From NCBI GenBank assembly GCA_946406115.1, contig OX291558.1:18654205-18718204 (forward strand): a stretch of 64,000 nt of DNA. Direction: 5' to 3'. Shown piece by piece: positions 36,031 to 46,643 of this stretch. Source of the DNA: Apoda limacodes. Taxonomy: Eukaryota; Arthropoda; Insecta; Lepidoptera; Limacodidae. Below the pieces are notes generated by a model. The model ran no database searches. It worked only from the letters and a program-made list of their open reading frames with translations, and was not told the origin of the DNA. The position numbers and the translations under genes were made by a program. The stretch's first letter is position 1, and each line of letters begins with the position of its first letter.

Positions 36031-36850
36031 CTATTATGTTAAGGTTTAGATAACAAACAAAAAGTCACTTTTCGTAGCTTTGTAACTTAATTAAATTTTA
36101 ATATATCTTTTCTATATTGTAAATTAGTTTATAATTTTAATATAAGAGTTAAAAAGCACGGGAACCAAACGAAAAAATCTTAGCAACTCCTATCGCTGAA
36201 TACTTAGTCGAATCCAGGCCCCTCACTCATATATTGGTAGGTACTCTCGATGAGCCAGCTTTGACTCCAAATATATTTTTAATCGGTGAGTCGTCTGGAC
36301 TCCTAAGCTAAGCTAATCTTGATGACTCTTATAGAAACTCTGGAAGAAAGCCCAACGGCTTGCTGATCGTTTCTGCTCAAGGTGGGTTCGTGAGTACTTA
36401 CCGATGCTTGCGCCACGTCGCCGCCCCACAGACGCCATCAGGAACCTTCAAGATGAAGATATTGTTTTGATAACGGATGGAAACCTCCCTAAAGGAGCAT
36501 GGTCTCGTGGTCGGACTGCTGCAGTCTATCCAGGCGCCGATGGATTCGTTACTGTCGTTAGTGTCGCAGATGTCGCGACAGCAGCAGGAATTTTAGGGCG
36601 GCCGGTGCGTAAACCGGTTCCGCTTCCGGTTACTTAGTCTATCTTCTTATGAATTGGTAAAGGTTTTCCTTTATGAGGGCCCTGTAGACGATAGGCTGGT
36701 ACTGGCCGCTGTATTATATTAAGGTTTAGATATAAAACGAAAAGACACCGTTGTGTCACTTTTCGTCGCGTCGGAAGTTAATTAGATTTTAGGATATAAT
36801 TTCAATATATGAGTTAAAAGCAAGCGCCTCTTTTCTTGTAGTCAACAGAA
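36031..36850 (+). mobile_element. collapsed BEL/Pao LTR retrotransposon
   Basis: Two diverged direct repeats of about 125 bp (36031-36165 and 36712-36830), both with TTAAGGTTTAGATA, CACTTTTCGT and GAGTTAAAA, flank a short coding remnant (36186-36637). I read this as LTR pieces around an element that lost everything upstream of the integrase C-terminus. Confidence 0.5.
36186..36637 (+). pseudogene. BEL/Pao integrase C-terminal remnant (DUF5641-like)
   Basis: Frames on the plus strand give ESRPLTHILVGTLDEPALTP, then FLIGESSGLLS with a stop, a frameshift near 36342, then KKAQRLADRFCSRWVREYLP, and an open end from 36404 with DEDIVLITDGNLPKGAWSRG and a C-terminal PVRKPVPLP before TAG. This is the usual end of BEL/Pao Pol. 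The integrase core, RT and Gag are missing. Confidence 0.65.
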
Positions 36851-36870
36851 TGGTTCCTGTTTAATAATAA

Positions 36871-36926
36871 GTTCCTCGAGGACCGTGCTTCGCTCGTTTT
36901 TTTACAACGCCGTCTATTTTCAAGTA
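36871..36926 (-). mobile_element. dispersed element (family B), left part of a split copy
   Basis: Reverse copy: GTTCCTCGAGGACC to TCTATTTTCAAGTA. It breaks inside the CAAGTAGCTT motif, where the 2.7-kb transposon was inserted, and resumes at 39642. Confidence 0.7.
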
Positions 36927-37031
36927 CACGGAAAAAAAAGATTGCTTGGATCAATACAAATTGCTTTGATTTAACGCAATCCGTGATTTACATACGAGGA
37001 ACAATATATATTCTTAAATGTAAAATATAAT

Positions 37032-37270
37032 ATTGTAAGGATTTTTGTATTAAGTTCAAACATTTCAATCTTTGATGAAGATTGCATAAATTGCTTGCTT
37101 TAATACAGTGATTTACTTGTTTTTACAATAACGGTAGTGTAGAACTAACAATATTAGAATTTTTGGATTAAGTTAAAACATTTTATCTTTGTTGAAAAAT
37201 GCTTATATTATTTGCTTTTACACAGTGATTTACTTGTTGTTATAATAACGGTAGTGTAGAACCAACAATA
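37032..37270. repeat. subterminal tandem repeat, about 120 bp, two units
   Basis: Each unit contains a CAGTGATTTACTTGTT block and ends ACGGTAGTGTAGAAC-AACAAT. It lies in the left subterminal part of the 2.7-kb element. Confidence 0.75.
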
Positions 37271-37399
37271 TGAAATTCTTAAACACTCTCATTGTTATCA
37301 AATGAACAAAAATGATATTCTTATTTGAACAATATCATATTTTTGAAACAAAAATTCTTATTTTAACCTAATAATATTTTTGAAACAAAATATAAAAAT

Positions 37400-38338
37400 G
37401 TTTACAATATCCGAGGCCACCTTACTACAGTTTTACGACCGTGCCGAGGTCGATCGGGGGGATGATACGTTGTGGATTGCACAATTAATCGATTCGGGTG
37501 AATTTATGTACGCTCGAAAAAGCGGACTGCCAGGTCTTTGAAATATTGGGGAATCGTGGGGAGCTCGAAGTCTCTGTGTAGGTCCGCATTGCGGACGTAC
37601 CAAGAGGCTCCAAAGGCCGCTCTGAGAAAGCGGTTTTGGAGGGTCTGAAGTTTGTGGAGATTGCGCCTGGATAACGCAAAGACTACGCTAGCATAAGCAA
37701 GTATGGGGCGGATGCAAGTTGTGTAAAGATTCAGCTTATTTCTAAGCGACATCTTACTGTACTTGCCTATCATGGGATAGAGACGACCGAGGACAAAAGC
37801 GGCTCGGTCTCTGACTATTTTGGTGTAAGCGTGCCAGTTCAAACTACTATCCATGGTCACACCGAAATATTTGGTCTTATTTTGCCAGGGAATGGCACGA
37901 CCGAAGAGAGAGAGAGGAGGTGGCCGCGGAGGGCAGCCTACGGTAAAGAGAACGGCAGAGCTTTTGTCGGGATTCACCTCGATTCTCCATTTCCGAAACC
38001 ATTCGCCTAGGGCGGTGATAGCGGGTTGGAGTCTCTTAGTGATTCGACTCACTTGCCTATCGGTGGTATAGACAGCGGTATCGTCAGCAAAAAGGGCTAG
38101 TTGGGTACCTATCGTTTTAGGGATGTCGTTAATGTACAGAAGGTACAAGATGGGGGCGAGCACGGACCCTTGCGGGACTCCTGCTTCTATGGGACGGGGG
38201 GAAGAGAGAGTGCCTTCAACTTTGTAGCGAAAGCTACGATTCGACAAATAGTCTCGTATGATGAGCACGAGACTTATCTGAAAGTTGTACAGTTTAAAAA
38301 TTAAACCGTTGTGCCAGACTTTGTCGAAGGCTTGTTAC
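37400..38338 (-). mobile_element. jockey-type LINE fragment inside the 2.7-kb transposon
   Basis: GC-richer than its surroundings and carrying a partial RT (37504-38334). It is truncated at the 5' end (38338) and has no poly(A) tail at the 3' side near 37400. Its insertion lengthened the 2.7-kb element. Confidence 0.65.
37504..38334 (-). pseudogene. LINE reverse transcriptase, C-terminal two thirds
   Basis: An unbroken frame of about 276 codons starting mid-domain at QAFDKVWHNGLIFKLYN, with the B-region GVPQGSVLAPILYLLYIND, catalytic box LALFADDTAVY, KSSAVLF, KYFGVTMDSSLNWHAY and the C-terminal thumb. It stops at TAA (37504). The layout fits jockey-clade elements. No start codon belongs to it, and there is no endonuclease part. 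The lack of internal stops suggests a fairly young insertion. Confidence 0.75.
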
Positions 38339-38345
38339 TGAATAT

Positions 38346-38720
38346 TATATTCTTCATTTGGAAAAAAAAAAAATATTGAGTAAACACGCGTAAATGATTA
38401 AATTGAGAATATAATGTTTCAAATTAAAATACGTTGATTTTTTTTGGTCCAAGAAAAACGTGTCTTCTTTTAAAATAATTAATGTTGATTAAACACGCAA
38501 AACCGAGCTACTTAAGAATATCATATTCTTCATTTGAAAAAAAAAATTGAGTAAACAAGCGTAAATTGTTAAGTTGAGAATAAGATGTTTCAAATAAAAC
38601 TACGATAGTTTGTTTTGGTCCAAGACAAATGTTTCTTCATTTAAAAACAACTTATGTTGATTAAACACGAAAAACAGGGCTATTTAAGAATAATGTTCTT
38701 CGTTTGACAAAAATTCGTGT
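38346..38720. repeat. subterminal tandem repeat, about 175 bp
   Basis: ATTCTTCATTTG-AAAA begins units at 38349, 38525 and 38695 (third partial). Each has TTGAGTAAAC-CGTAAA, TTGGTCCAAGA and TTGATTAAACACG blocks. It lies on the right side of the 2.7-kb element. Confidence 0.75.
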
Positions 38721-39641
38721 TAGTTTAATGTTCGTGATTGCCTATTTATTTTGAGAAATCAATATTTTTCGTGGTTTGAACACTGATCGGAGTTTTCATC
38801 AAAGAAAAATTGTCTTGATTTAATAAAAGTTTGAATTTAAATAAGCATATGATATTCTTTACATTCAAGGATTAATCACTTATCTGCCCAAAATAAGTTC
38901 GCTCTCAGTTTAACATTTACAATTTTGCAATGTGTACCAACATATTATTTGTTTTGAAATATTTATAATAAAGATGTATAATGTATGAGTATTTAATTTT
39001 TATTTTGAACCTATATTATTTTTTAAGGTAAGTATCTAACATAACAAAGATCATTTTCGTACCTAATAATATTCTTGAATGCTAAGATTTACTTTCTTCT
39101 CTAAGAAGTTATGAATTTTACGTGAAAAATAAATCGTTGTGTCAAAATTATTTCCCAATTAATTGAAGGTTTTAAATAAATATGTGCTATAACAAAATTA
39201 ATGTATTTAAATAAGTTAGCTTTAATTCACTCTACAACTAAACGTACTTAAGTTAAAAAATAAGAAATTAGAAGCAAATTAGATAAAGCATTTTAACTTA
39301 AGTCTATAAATATGTTGGTAGAAACTAAATATATTCTCGTTTTAACAAAATGTGTTTTGAAAATAATCTAACAATATTTATTCTTAGTTTTACGATATCG
39401 TCCTCTTCACTTAATGATTTATGTTTTGTTTTTCAAAGAATTTAAATTTTCTTAACAGAGTATCATAATATTTGGTTTAAAATAATTTACTTAGAACAAA
39501 AGAAAAAAACAACAATATATTATTTTTTATTCAACTAAACATTGCATTCACACAAGTATATATTGTCAAGCCAAATGAATATTTACTTGGAATCCCTAAC
39601 AATATTCATTGTCTTGGTTCTACAAATCTTTTTTTTCCGTG

Positions 39642-39900
39642 TAGCTTAGGTGTTGCTGTGTCGGTTAAAATAGTAGCATTACTACTCGCCAATTGATGTC
39701 AGGAATATTCATATTTTTCAGTTTATCATTACCAGAAAACACGGATAAAACGACGTTTTCTAAAAATGAAACCTAGCTAGATAGATTTCTCAACACCGAA
39801 ACCGCCCGGACACTAAATTTCATGAAAATCGTTGAAGCCGTGTCCGAGATTCAGATTATAAATATATATTCATATATACAATAATTGCTCGTTTAAAGGT
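39642..39900 (-). mobile_element. dispersed element (family B), right part of the split copy
   Basis: Continues from 36926: GCTTAGGTGTTGCTGTGTCG to AATTGCTCGTTTAAAGG, the reverse of the family start. Confidence 0.7.
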
Positions 39901-40737
39901 ATAAGATAGATAGATTAATGTTATGAATGAGAAAAAAAAACAAACGTATCACGTTTTCACCTTTATTACCTAATGTCAGACAGGTTGACACAAATATATA
40001 GTAATAAAAACCGTCTAAGTGCGTGTCGGACTTCGCACATTTAGGGTATCGTACCAAATGTAGAATATAAGCTGTAAATATAATATATAAGCCGAATGGC
40101 AAAATTATTCATAAGTGAGTGAAACCCTTCAGTTCTGTGCAACGGATTTGACTGCAAAATGAAGTTGGTTGTAATAGGAAAATGAGGGAATTTCAAAGTA
40201 AAATCTGATTTATCAATATTTTGGTTTGTAAGTAAAATATGCGTCATAATAAACATTACTTAATTTCAAGTTATGTTTCAATGGTCAATAGAAAGTTAAA
40301 AAATCTTCGGTTTTTTTTTTTTCGGAAACTAATGTTCTTACTGACATCCCAATATGTAGGTATATGTATATTTATGTCAAAAAACAAAATGAATAATTTA
40401 AAAGGAACAGGGACCCTCATAATGTTAATACAAGAACAATAAAATTAGAATAAACCTCCTTAACTTGCTAGTCATTTAAGGTGGCTAATTAGTCACGTAC
40501 TTTATATCACGTATGGTATACCTTCGTTTAGGTACGACGGTCGAGGACGAGGTCCCAGCATACTTGCATTTGCCTCTAGAATCTAGATCAATTAAAATCA
40601 GTGCTAAAGAAAAATGTTCACAAATGGTTATTATAAAATATCTGAGCATCTAGATGAGAAATATCCCCTACTCAGCTACGGCGCTATTGTAACCATTTAA
40701 TTCAATGAGTTACGACATATTTGATTAAACTTTTGTA
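39901..40737. other. no feature seen
   Basis: AT-rich, short chance frames only. A T run lies at 40312-40322. Confidence 0.45.
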
Positions 40738-40898
40738 AGGCTGGGTTGCACCAACTAACTTTGACGTGAACTAATCGCCAAAAATGGAAGATTGTATAGA
40801 AATTTCTATTGCCAGCTATTTAAAGAGAGAAAAATTTAAAAGCTAGTGGCTTGCTGAACTTCAACGGGCCGGTTAGGTTAGTTAGTGCAACCCAGCCT
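40738..40898. mobile_element. 161-bp MITE with TA target duplication
   Basis: AGGCTGGGTTGCACCAACTA at the left and TAGTTAGTGCAACCCAGCCT at the right are inverted with one mismatch zone. TA flanks both sides (40736-40737 and 40899-40900). Typical of a Tc1/mariner-derived MITE. Confidence 0.8.
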
Positions 40899-41148
40899 TA
40901 ATTCTGTATTTATAGTAAGTTTTCTATAGGTGCAACTATTTCAACGTCGTTTATTGTAAACAGCACTACCGGCGGCACTACAGCTAGTGCCGTCTACAAT
41001 TGGTCTGGTAGAGCCGTTTAAAATGCTTGTCAAATCTGTCAAAGTAAGTACAATCGTTAACAAAAATACAAACAAGGAAATAAATATATTAGACCGCAGA
41101 ATTTTATAAGGTGACAGCTTTAGAATGTTATATCTCGAAACTATTTAA

Positions 41149-41745
41149 CATAGACTAGAAGTTTCTTCATAGAAGTGATATATCTCATCAAGATCTTCAT
41201 TTTTGATGACAGCTGTCAGACTAGAAACCACTTTATATCCAAAAATATTATAAGTGGACTAGATGTATCTTTACAAAAGTTTAAGATCTCATCAAGATTC
41301 TTATTTCGGATGACAGCTGTCAAACTAGAATGGGCTATATATCCGAAACTATTGATCGTAGACTAGGAGTTTCCTTACAAAAGTGATAGATCTCATCAAG
41401 ATCTTCATTTTTGATGACAGCTGTCAGACTAGAAACCACTTTATATCCAAAAATATTATAAGTGGACTAGATGTATCTTTACAAAAGTTTAAGATCTCAT
41501 CAAGATTCTTATTTCGGATGACAGCTGTCAAACTAGAATGGGCTATATATCCGAAACTATTGATCGTAGACTAGGAGTTTCCTTACAAAAGTGATAGATC
41601 TCATCAAGATCTTTATTTTTGATGACAGCTGTCAAACTAGAAACCGCTTTATCTCCGAAACTATTAATCGTAGAGTTTCTTTACAAAAGTGATAGATTTC
41701 TTCAAGGTCTTTATTTCGGATGACAGCTGTCTGTTCGGATTTGGT
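41149..41745 (+). repeat. 104-bp tandem repeat with 208-bp higher-order unit
   Basis: Palindrome TGACAGCTGTCA (or TGACAGCTGTC) starts at 41207, 41311, 41415, 41519, 41623 and 41721: spacing 104, 104, 104, 104, then 98. Units alternate between two types (CATTTTTGATGACAG and TATTTCGGATGACAG), so the true period of the first four is 208 bp. The two 208-bp copies are nearly identical; the two 63-codon frames at 41175 and 41383 come from this. Confidence 0.85.
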
Positions 41746-41794
41746 TTTTACAGGTTTTTATAAGCATATTACTATTACCGGTCGGTCTATAAAA

Positions 41795-42133
41795 GTTGGT
41801 TGTGGCCGAGGGGTTTAAATTTCACTAAAAAGTCGGTGGTGGCCGAGGGGTTTAAATTTCACTTCACGTCCAAAGTGGCGGAGGTTCGAACCCCGGGGTC
41901 GGCGTGTACCAATGAGTCTTTTCTTAATTTCTCAAGTACACTGATTAATTTATTCACACCACTGGCTTTGCGGTAAAGGAAAACATCGTGAGGAAACCTT
42001 CATACGTCAAGAAAAAAAAAAAGACGTAAGTGAAGTTCACAATCCGCCCTGGGTCCGCGTGTGAACTATGACCCATATCACCCTCGTTGAGGGTAGGCCG
42101 TGCCCCAGCAGTAGGGATGTATGAAGGCTGGCA
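41795..42133 (+). mobile_element. tRNA-derived SINE (family C) with duplicated head
   Basis: GTGGCCGAGGGGTTTAAATT occurs twice (from about 41801 and 41839), so the A-box segment is present in two tandem copies; the B-box-like GGAGGTTCGAACCCC follows once. The body matches 5995-6289. It lies inside the foldback-like element. Confidence 0.75.
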
Positions 42134-43790
42134 ATGATTAGTATTACCTTCGTATGGTTTCCAAATGCATAAAGGGCACACCACATGATCCGAACTCATT
42201 TCAGTAACGTCATTGATATTCAGTAGTAACTTCAGACTCAAGTATACGATAAATAATTTGGACGTATCACCTCGCCATGTGGTCCCAAACAATGAAAAGC
42301 TTGGGTTATGGGTACCAGGACCAGATAACTGATACAATTACTTAAATACATTTGACACTAATAAATAAAAAAATCATCGCTACCAAATTGGTCACCTCGC
42401 ATAGTTTATTGTGATTATGGATTGCAGCTGAGGATAGAAAAAAAGACGAGCGTACTCGTTTTCAGGGAAATAAATCATTAAAAATATTTCATTTTCTCTG
42501 ATAAAAATGATGCTTCCAATTGGAATTTGTATTTATATTAAGTACCTATTTATAAAATAAAATGAAGTTATTTACTCAAATTAATTTGGAGATAATTGCT
42601 TTAAATACCTAAGAAAATAATTTTAGACCTCAAAAAAACACGCATTTATATTTAAAATACCAATTCATCTTCATGAAAGTTATATAAATAACATATATTT
42701 ATTGAACTTGTAATGGTATATAATTTTTGACATAATTGAACCAAAAGATAGTGGCTTTTTTTGGGAATTTATTTTGTAATACCCTTATATATCCGAAATT
42801 TTTCCGACATACAATTGAAAGATTGCTATTACCACTGGTCGAGTACAAAAAACCATTAAAAAATTACAAATAAAACACAACAGCTTTATCGGACACTGGT
42901 AAGTGGATCAAATTTAACTTGCAAGCTTTTAAAAAACTAATGCACAAGGTGAAAAACGCATTGTTGGTCTTACAGCAGTGCTTCCCATTGTTCTCGGCTG
43001 AATAAAATAGAACGAAGCTGGGAATATGTTAAAGCGGAATGTCACGATTTGGAGATGCAAAAGTTTTTAAACTACGTAGAACGTTTTAAGCTTACAAAGG
43101 TTTTAATAAAATATTTATTGTTTTTGGCATATGTCATAGAACCGGCAATGGCATTCTAAATTTAATAAACGGGTGACTACAGGTACAGGTACAATAACAT
43201 TGACACGGTTATCAAAACTCCTGAGGCGTTTCCAAAAAACTAATATAATAAAAAGAATAACAACAAAACCTCAGAACAATCAAAGCGGACAAACAACAAC
43301 AATTCAAGAAAAATATTTTTAACGAAATTAAGTAGAAACTTACGATAGCATTTTAACTCCTTTAATACAAAATGTTTTAGTCAGTTGGTAACTGTTTGAG
43401 CTATATAGGTGACTTTGGTTCTTCGGCGGATTCTTTATTCAGGATTTTAATAAGCAGATTAGTTGGTTTGACTGTACAAAACGCCTGACTTAATCAGAAT
43501 CTATATAGTCCGAATCTGGCTAAATAAGAAACTGACTAGGTACCTCAGAATCTGTCTTTCTGAGAATCTGTCCTATATAGCCGAAAGCAAAAAACACCTA
43601 GCATAACTCTCACCATAGCTCGCTGAGCGACTCTGAATTTATTTATGTTAATATGTATTAATACTAAATAATATGTATGTATGTACAGAAAAAAAATAGT
43701 AGCATTCTAATTAAATACGGTATATTATTATCTATAGGAGTAGGTACCTAACTAAATTATCGAAGTTTATCAAGTGCATGACCTACTGTT
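42134..43790. other. interior of the foldback-like element, no gene seen
   Basis: AT-rich. No transposase motif recognised. A possible decayed coding patch at 42960-43200 cannot be assigned. Confidence 0.4.
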
Positions 43791-43794
43791 ATGC

Positions 43795-43882
43795 CCCTGG
43801 TATTGCAAGCGTCGATAGGCTAAGGTAACCGATTAACATCAGGTGCGCCGTAAGCATTTTTGCCACCTGAGCGGTATACAAT
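43795..43882 (+). repeat. LINE family A tail fragment
   Basis: GCCCCTGGTATTGCAAGCGT then CATCAGGTGCGCCGTAAGC: the last 90 bp of the family A 3' end, diverged. Confidence 0.5.
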
Positions 43883-44184
43883 AAAATGTCATCCGAAATA
43901 AAGATCTGTGGCGACATGACATCATCGTCACAGTGAGTCATGACTTCACAGAATCATCATCAACATCAGCCAGCAAACTGTGTCGCCAATAGTCAACAAA
44001 CTGTGTATTAGTGCAGGCATAGGATTGTCTACCTGACTGTGTCGTGCCTGACCAACCTTAATTACGAATGTAATAATTACGTATTTGCTTAGAATACTAC
44101 ATCAATTACCAAAATACCGTTTATCATTTAACTCCTTCTAATAATAAAACATAAAATCTGATTCAACCGCAGAGATCTTCAAAA

Positions 44185-44390
44185 AATTTATCACTTTCGT
44201 AAAGAAACTCCCAGTCTACGATTAATAGTTTTGGAGATACAGCCTTATCTAGTTTTACAGCTGTCATCCGAAATATAGAGCTTGATGAGATCTATCACTT
44301 TTGTAAAAAAACTCCTCGTCTATGATTAACAGTTTTGGAGATAAAGCGGCTTCTAGTTTGACAGCTGTCATCCAAAATGAAGATATAATT
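44185..44390 (-). repeat. inverted copies of the 104-bp repeat
   Basis: Two reverse units. Palindromes are at 44255-44266 (one mismatch) and 44359-44370, exactly 104 bp apart. The other unit blocks (AAACTCC-CGTCTA-GATTA) match the left array in reverse. Confidence 0.8.
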
Positions 44391-44700
44391 AACTCTAAAC
44401 TAGTAAGAAAAACAATCTAGCACCTGGAATAGCTCATAGCCTATATTATAAAATTGCAGTCTAATACTTTTTTTACTATCGATCTTTTGTATTTTAACGT
44501 GAATCCGATAAATTTTTCCTTATCATCCCAACAGTCATTCCAGAAAAAACATAAAAAATTATGTCACGAAAAACATGTAGTTTTTGTTAACGATTGTACT
44601 TTGAAAAAATTGACAAGCATTGTAAACGGCATGGTAGTGCCGCTGGTTGTGCCGTTTACAATAAACGGTCAACGTGGAATTATGTTACAAATTATTTGCT

Positions 44701-45397
44701 TCATCTTTTGAATTTTCCGGGATAAAAAGAAGCCTGTCCTCCGCCTCTTCAACCAACCCTTTGCCAAATCTTAGCTCGGGATCTATCTCATCCCTTACTC
44801 CTTGATTAATCCCTCTCGTTGTCATTAACTTTAAAATTATTGTTGTATTTTACATAATATCACATAGATGCAGCATGCAGGCCAGCAAATTCTTTCATAT
44901 TTTCAAATCTATAGCGTATGTAACTGTCAGCCGTAACTTACGGATGGACAGGCAGGACCGAAATCATTATTTTTCTATGTATAGAACTCTTAAATTATGG
45001 CACAGTAAGAATATATTTAATAGTTTTATGTTGGATGGTAAAAGTAAACACCTTTTAATATTTAAAACATTTTATTTACTATACAGTTATATCTAACAGA
45101 AATAAATACATTTCTCATTATATTCTATTTGTAATAGACCATAGGTACTTAAAACCGATTCTTTTATAACATTTTTGAAGTAGCAAGTCTTTATCAATGT
45201 TAAAAATTTGTTAGATTGTTTTAACAACAATCCATTTTTAAACAAATCCAATAACAAAGTTAGGGATTTTTTTTTATAAGTGTAGTAAGTAGGCTGCGTC
45301 AACATGGCTGCAATTTTTAACAAATAAATCCGAATCCGATTTTTTCTACTGTAACAGATTTTTCTAACACACTGAGTGACCTCTCATAATTACGAAA
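44701..45397. other. no feature seen
   Basis: AT-rich, chance frames only. Confidence 0.45.
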
Positions 45398-45720
45398 AAA
45401 AAGCGGCTAAGCGCGAGTCGGACTAGCACACCGAGGGTTCCGTAAAAAGTAAACCGTATTGAGGGACAAACTTAACTTTGCCGTTGGACAACTGTTGTCT
45501 ACATCGACATAGGTCGCGGATCAGTTAACAACTGCAAATAAGTTTATAATCGCAAATAAAAAAAAATAATTTTGATTTGTAAAAACAAATTCACGGTTTT
45601 CAATTTTTTTCCTTTATGTGAGCTACATGGCATTGCTTCTTGCCAAATTCTATGAATATAGGTCAACGGGAAGTAGTCCATAGGTTTCATTTATTTGCGT
45701 TACAAAAGGGTCTTATCAGA
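45398..45720 (+). repeat. dispersed repeat (family F)
   Basis: GCGGCTAAGCGCGAGTCGGA, then CGAGGGTTCCGTA, then CATTGCTTCTTGCCAAATTC, then CATAGGTTTCATTTATTTG. Confidence 0.55.
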
Positions 45721-46331
45721 CAAACAAATTTTTTTTTTTTAATTAAAATATCTAAATTTTTCGTACTCGTTTCTTAGACTTTAAAACATTTTTAACTGTT
45801 TCCCATATTGTTATATTTTTTGCACTAATCTCATATTTAAATTAATGGGGTAGTACCCTCAAGTACCTTATTAAACTAAATAGGTAGGTTGAAATTTTTA
45901 ATGCTGTATACATTTGAAATAAAATAGATTAAAATTTAATTTTAATTTTATAAATTCTTGCATTTATTAAAACTCTTAATACTTTTAATAATTAAAAATA
46001 AAATACATCGTGCATCAGTCAAAAATCTGCTTTTAAATTCACTTTTGATTTATAGTTAGTCTTTAATTTTATCACACAATCTACATAGGTAATAAAACTC
46101 AGAATATTACAATCACTATTTATAAAGTATTCTTGCTTTACAATCGATTTGGTCATGTAATGGTAAAGAATACAGTGTTTTCTTTAAGGGAATTCGAACA
46201 AAAATTTCTCATGCAAACTATATTACACTAAATATGTTAAAAGTGTTATTATCATACAGGGCTATTTACAACAGTCGCAAATCGAGTATTCGTCCATAAA
46301 ATGCCAGTTAATTATAAAATTGCTAAGTTGC
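45721..46331. other. no feature seen
   Basis: Very AT-rich, no gene. Confidence 0.45.
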
Positions 46332-46339
46332 TATTGAAT

Positions 46340-46635
46340 AAGGGTTGCCATCCGTCCGGGTTTTCCCGGATTTGTCCTAGTTTAGAGGGCGTCCGGGTAG
46401 CGTCCGGACGGGGTTTCATTTATAGTTCCTAAAAACTTTAAGAACCTTTTGTTTTGATATCGTGAAAATGTAAGACTGCAAACAGTTTTTTAAGACGTTT
46501 TATTTCTTAAGAAGACTAAATTTAGTTTATTTTTTTAAAAAAGAAACTGTTGACATGTCTGGGTTCTAAGCTCCAAAATCCGGGGTTTTCACGCTTCTTG
46601 TCCTAATTGCCAGATTTTAGAGATTAGCAACCCAA
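46340..46635. mobile_element. hAT-type MITE with 8-bp target duplication
   Basis: Flanked by perfect 8-bp direct repeats TATTGAAT (46332-46339 and 46636-46643). Ends AAGGGTTGCCATCCG and AGATTAGCAACCCAA share an inverted GGGTTGC core. Length is 296 bp with no coding capacity. An 8-bp duplication is the hAT signature. Confidence 0.8.
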
Positions 46636-46643
46636 TATTGAAT

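Larger units (their letters stand above)
36927..39641. mobile_element. 2.7-kb inverted-repeat DNA transposon with TA duplication
   Basis: The ends CACGGAAAAAAAAGATT (36927-36943) and AATCTTTTTTTTCCGTG (39625-39641) are perfect 17-bp inverted repeats. Both are flanked by TA (36925-36926 and 39642-39643), and removing the element with one TA restores the family B sequence CAAGTAGCTT. The subterminal parts hold tandem repeats: two units of about 120 bp at 37032-37270 and about two and a half units of about 175 bp at 38346-38720. No transposase is visible; the only coding piece is an inserted LINE. TA duplication suggests the Tc1/mariner group, but CAC ends also occur in CACTA-type elements, so the class is open. 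Confidence 0.75.
40930..44700. mobile_element. foldback-like element with 104-bp subterminal repeats
   Basis: The outer arms are inverted: CGTTTATTGTAAAC, then GGCGGCACTAC, then AATGCTTGTCAAA, then GTACAATCGTTAAC on the left (about 40948-41060), reversed at about 44590-44670. Inside each arm lies a 104-bp tandem repeat with palindrome TGACAGCTGTCA: six on the left (41149-41745), two on the right in reverse (44185-44390). The middle holds a SINE and AT-rich DNA without a recognisable transposase. End positions are approximate and I found no certain target duplication. Confidence 0.65.

Noticed and set aside
37853..38304. Plus-strand ORFs over the LINE fragment
   Set aside because: Antisense shadows of the reverse transcriptase frame.
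41175..41574. Two nearly identical 63-codon ORFs in tandem, as a gene pair
   Set aside because: They arise from the 208-bp repeat unit. There is no protein motif, and the frames are set by repeat length.
41954..42337. 127-codon minus-strand ORF
   Set aside because: Runs antisense through the SINE body and AT-rich DNA; no motif.
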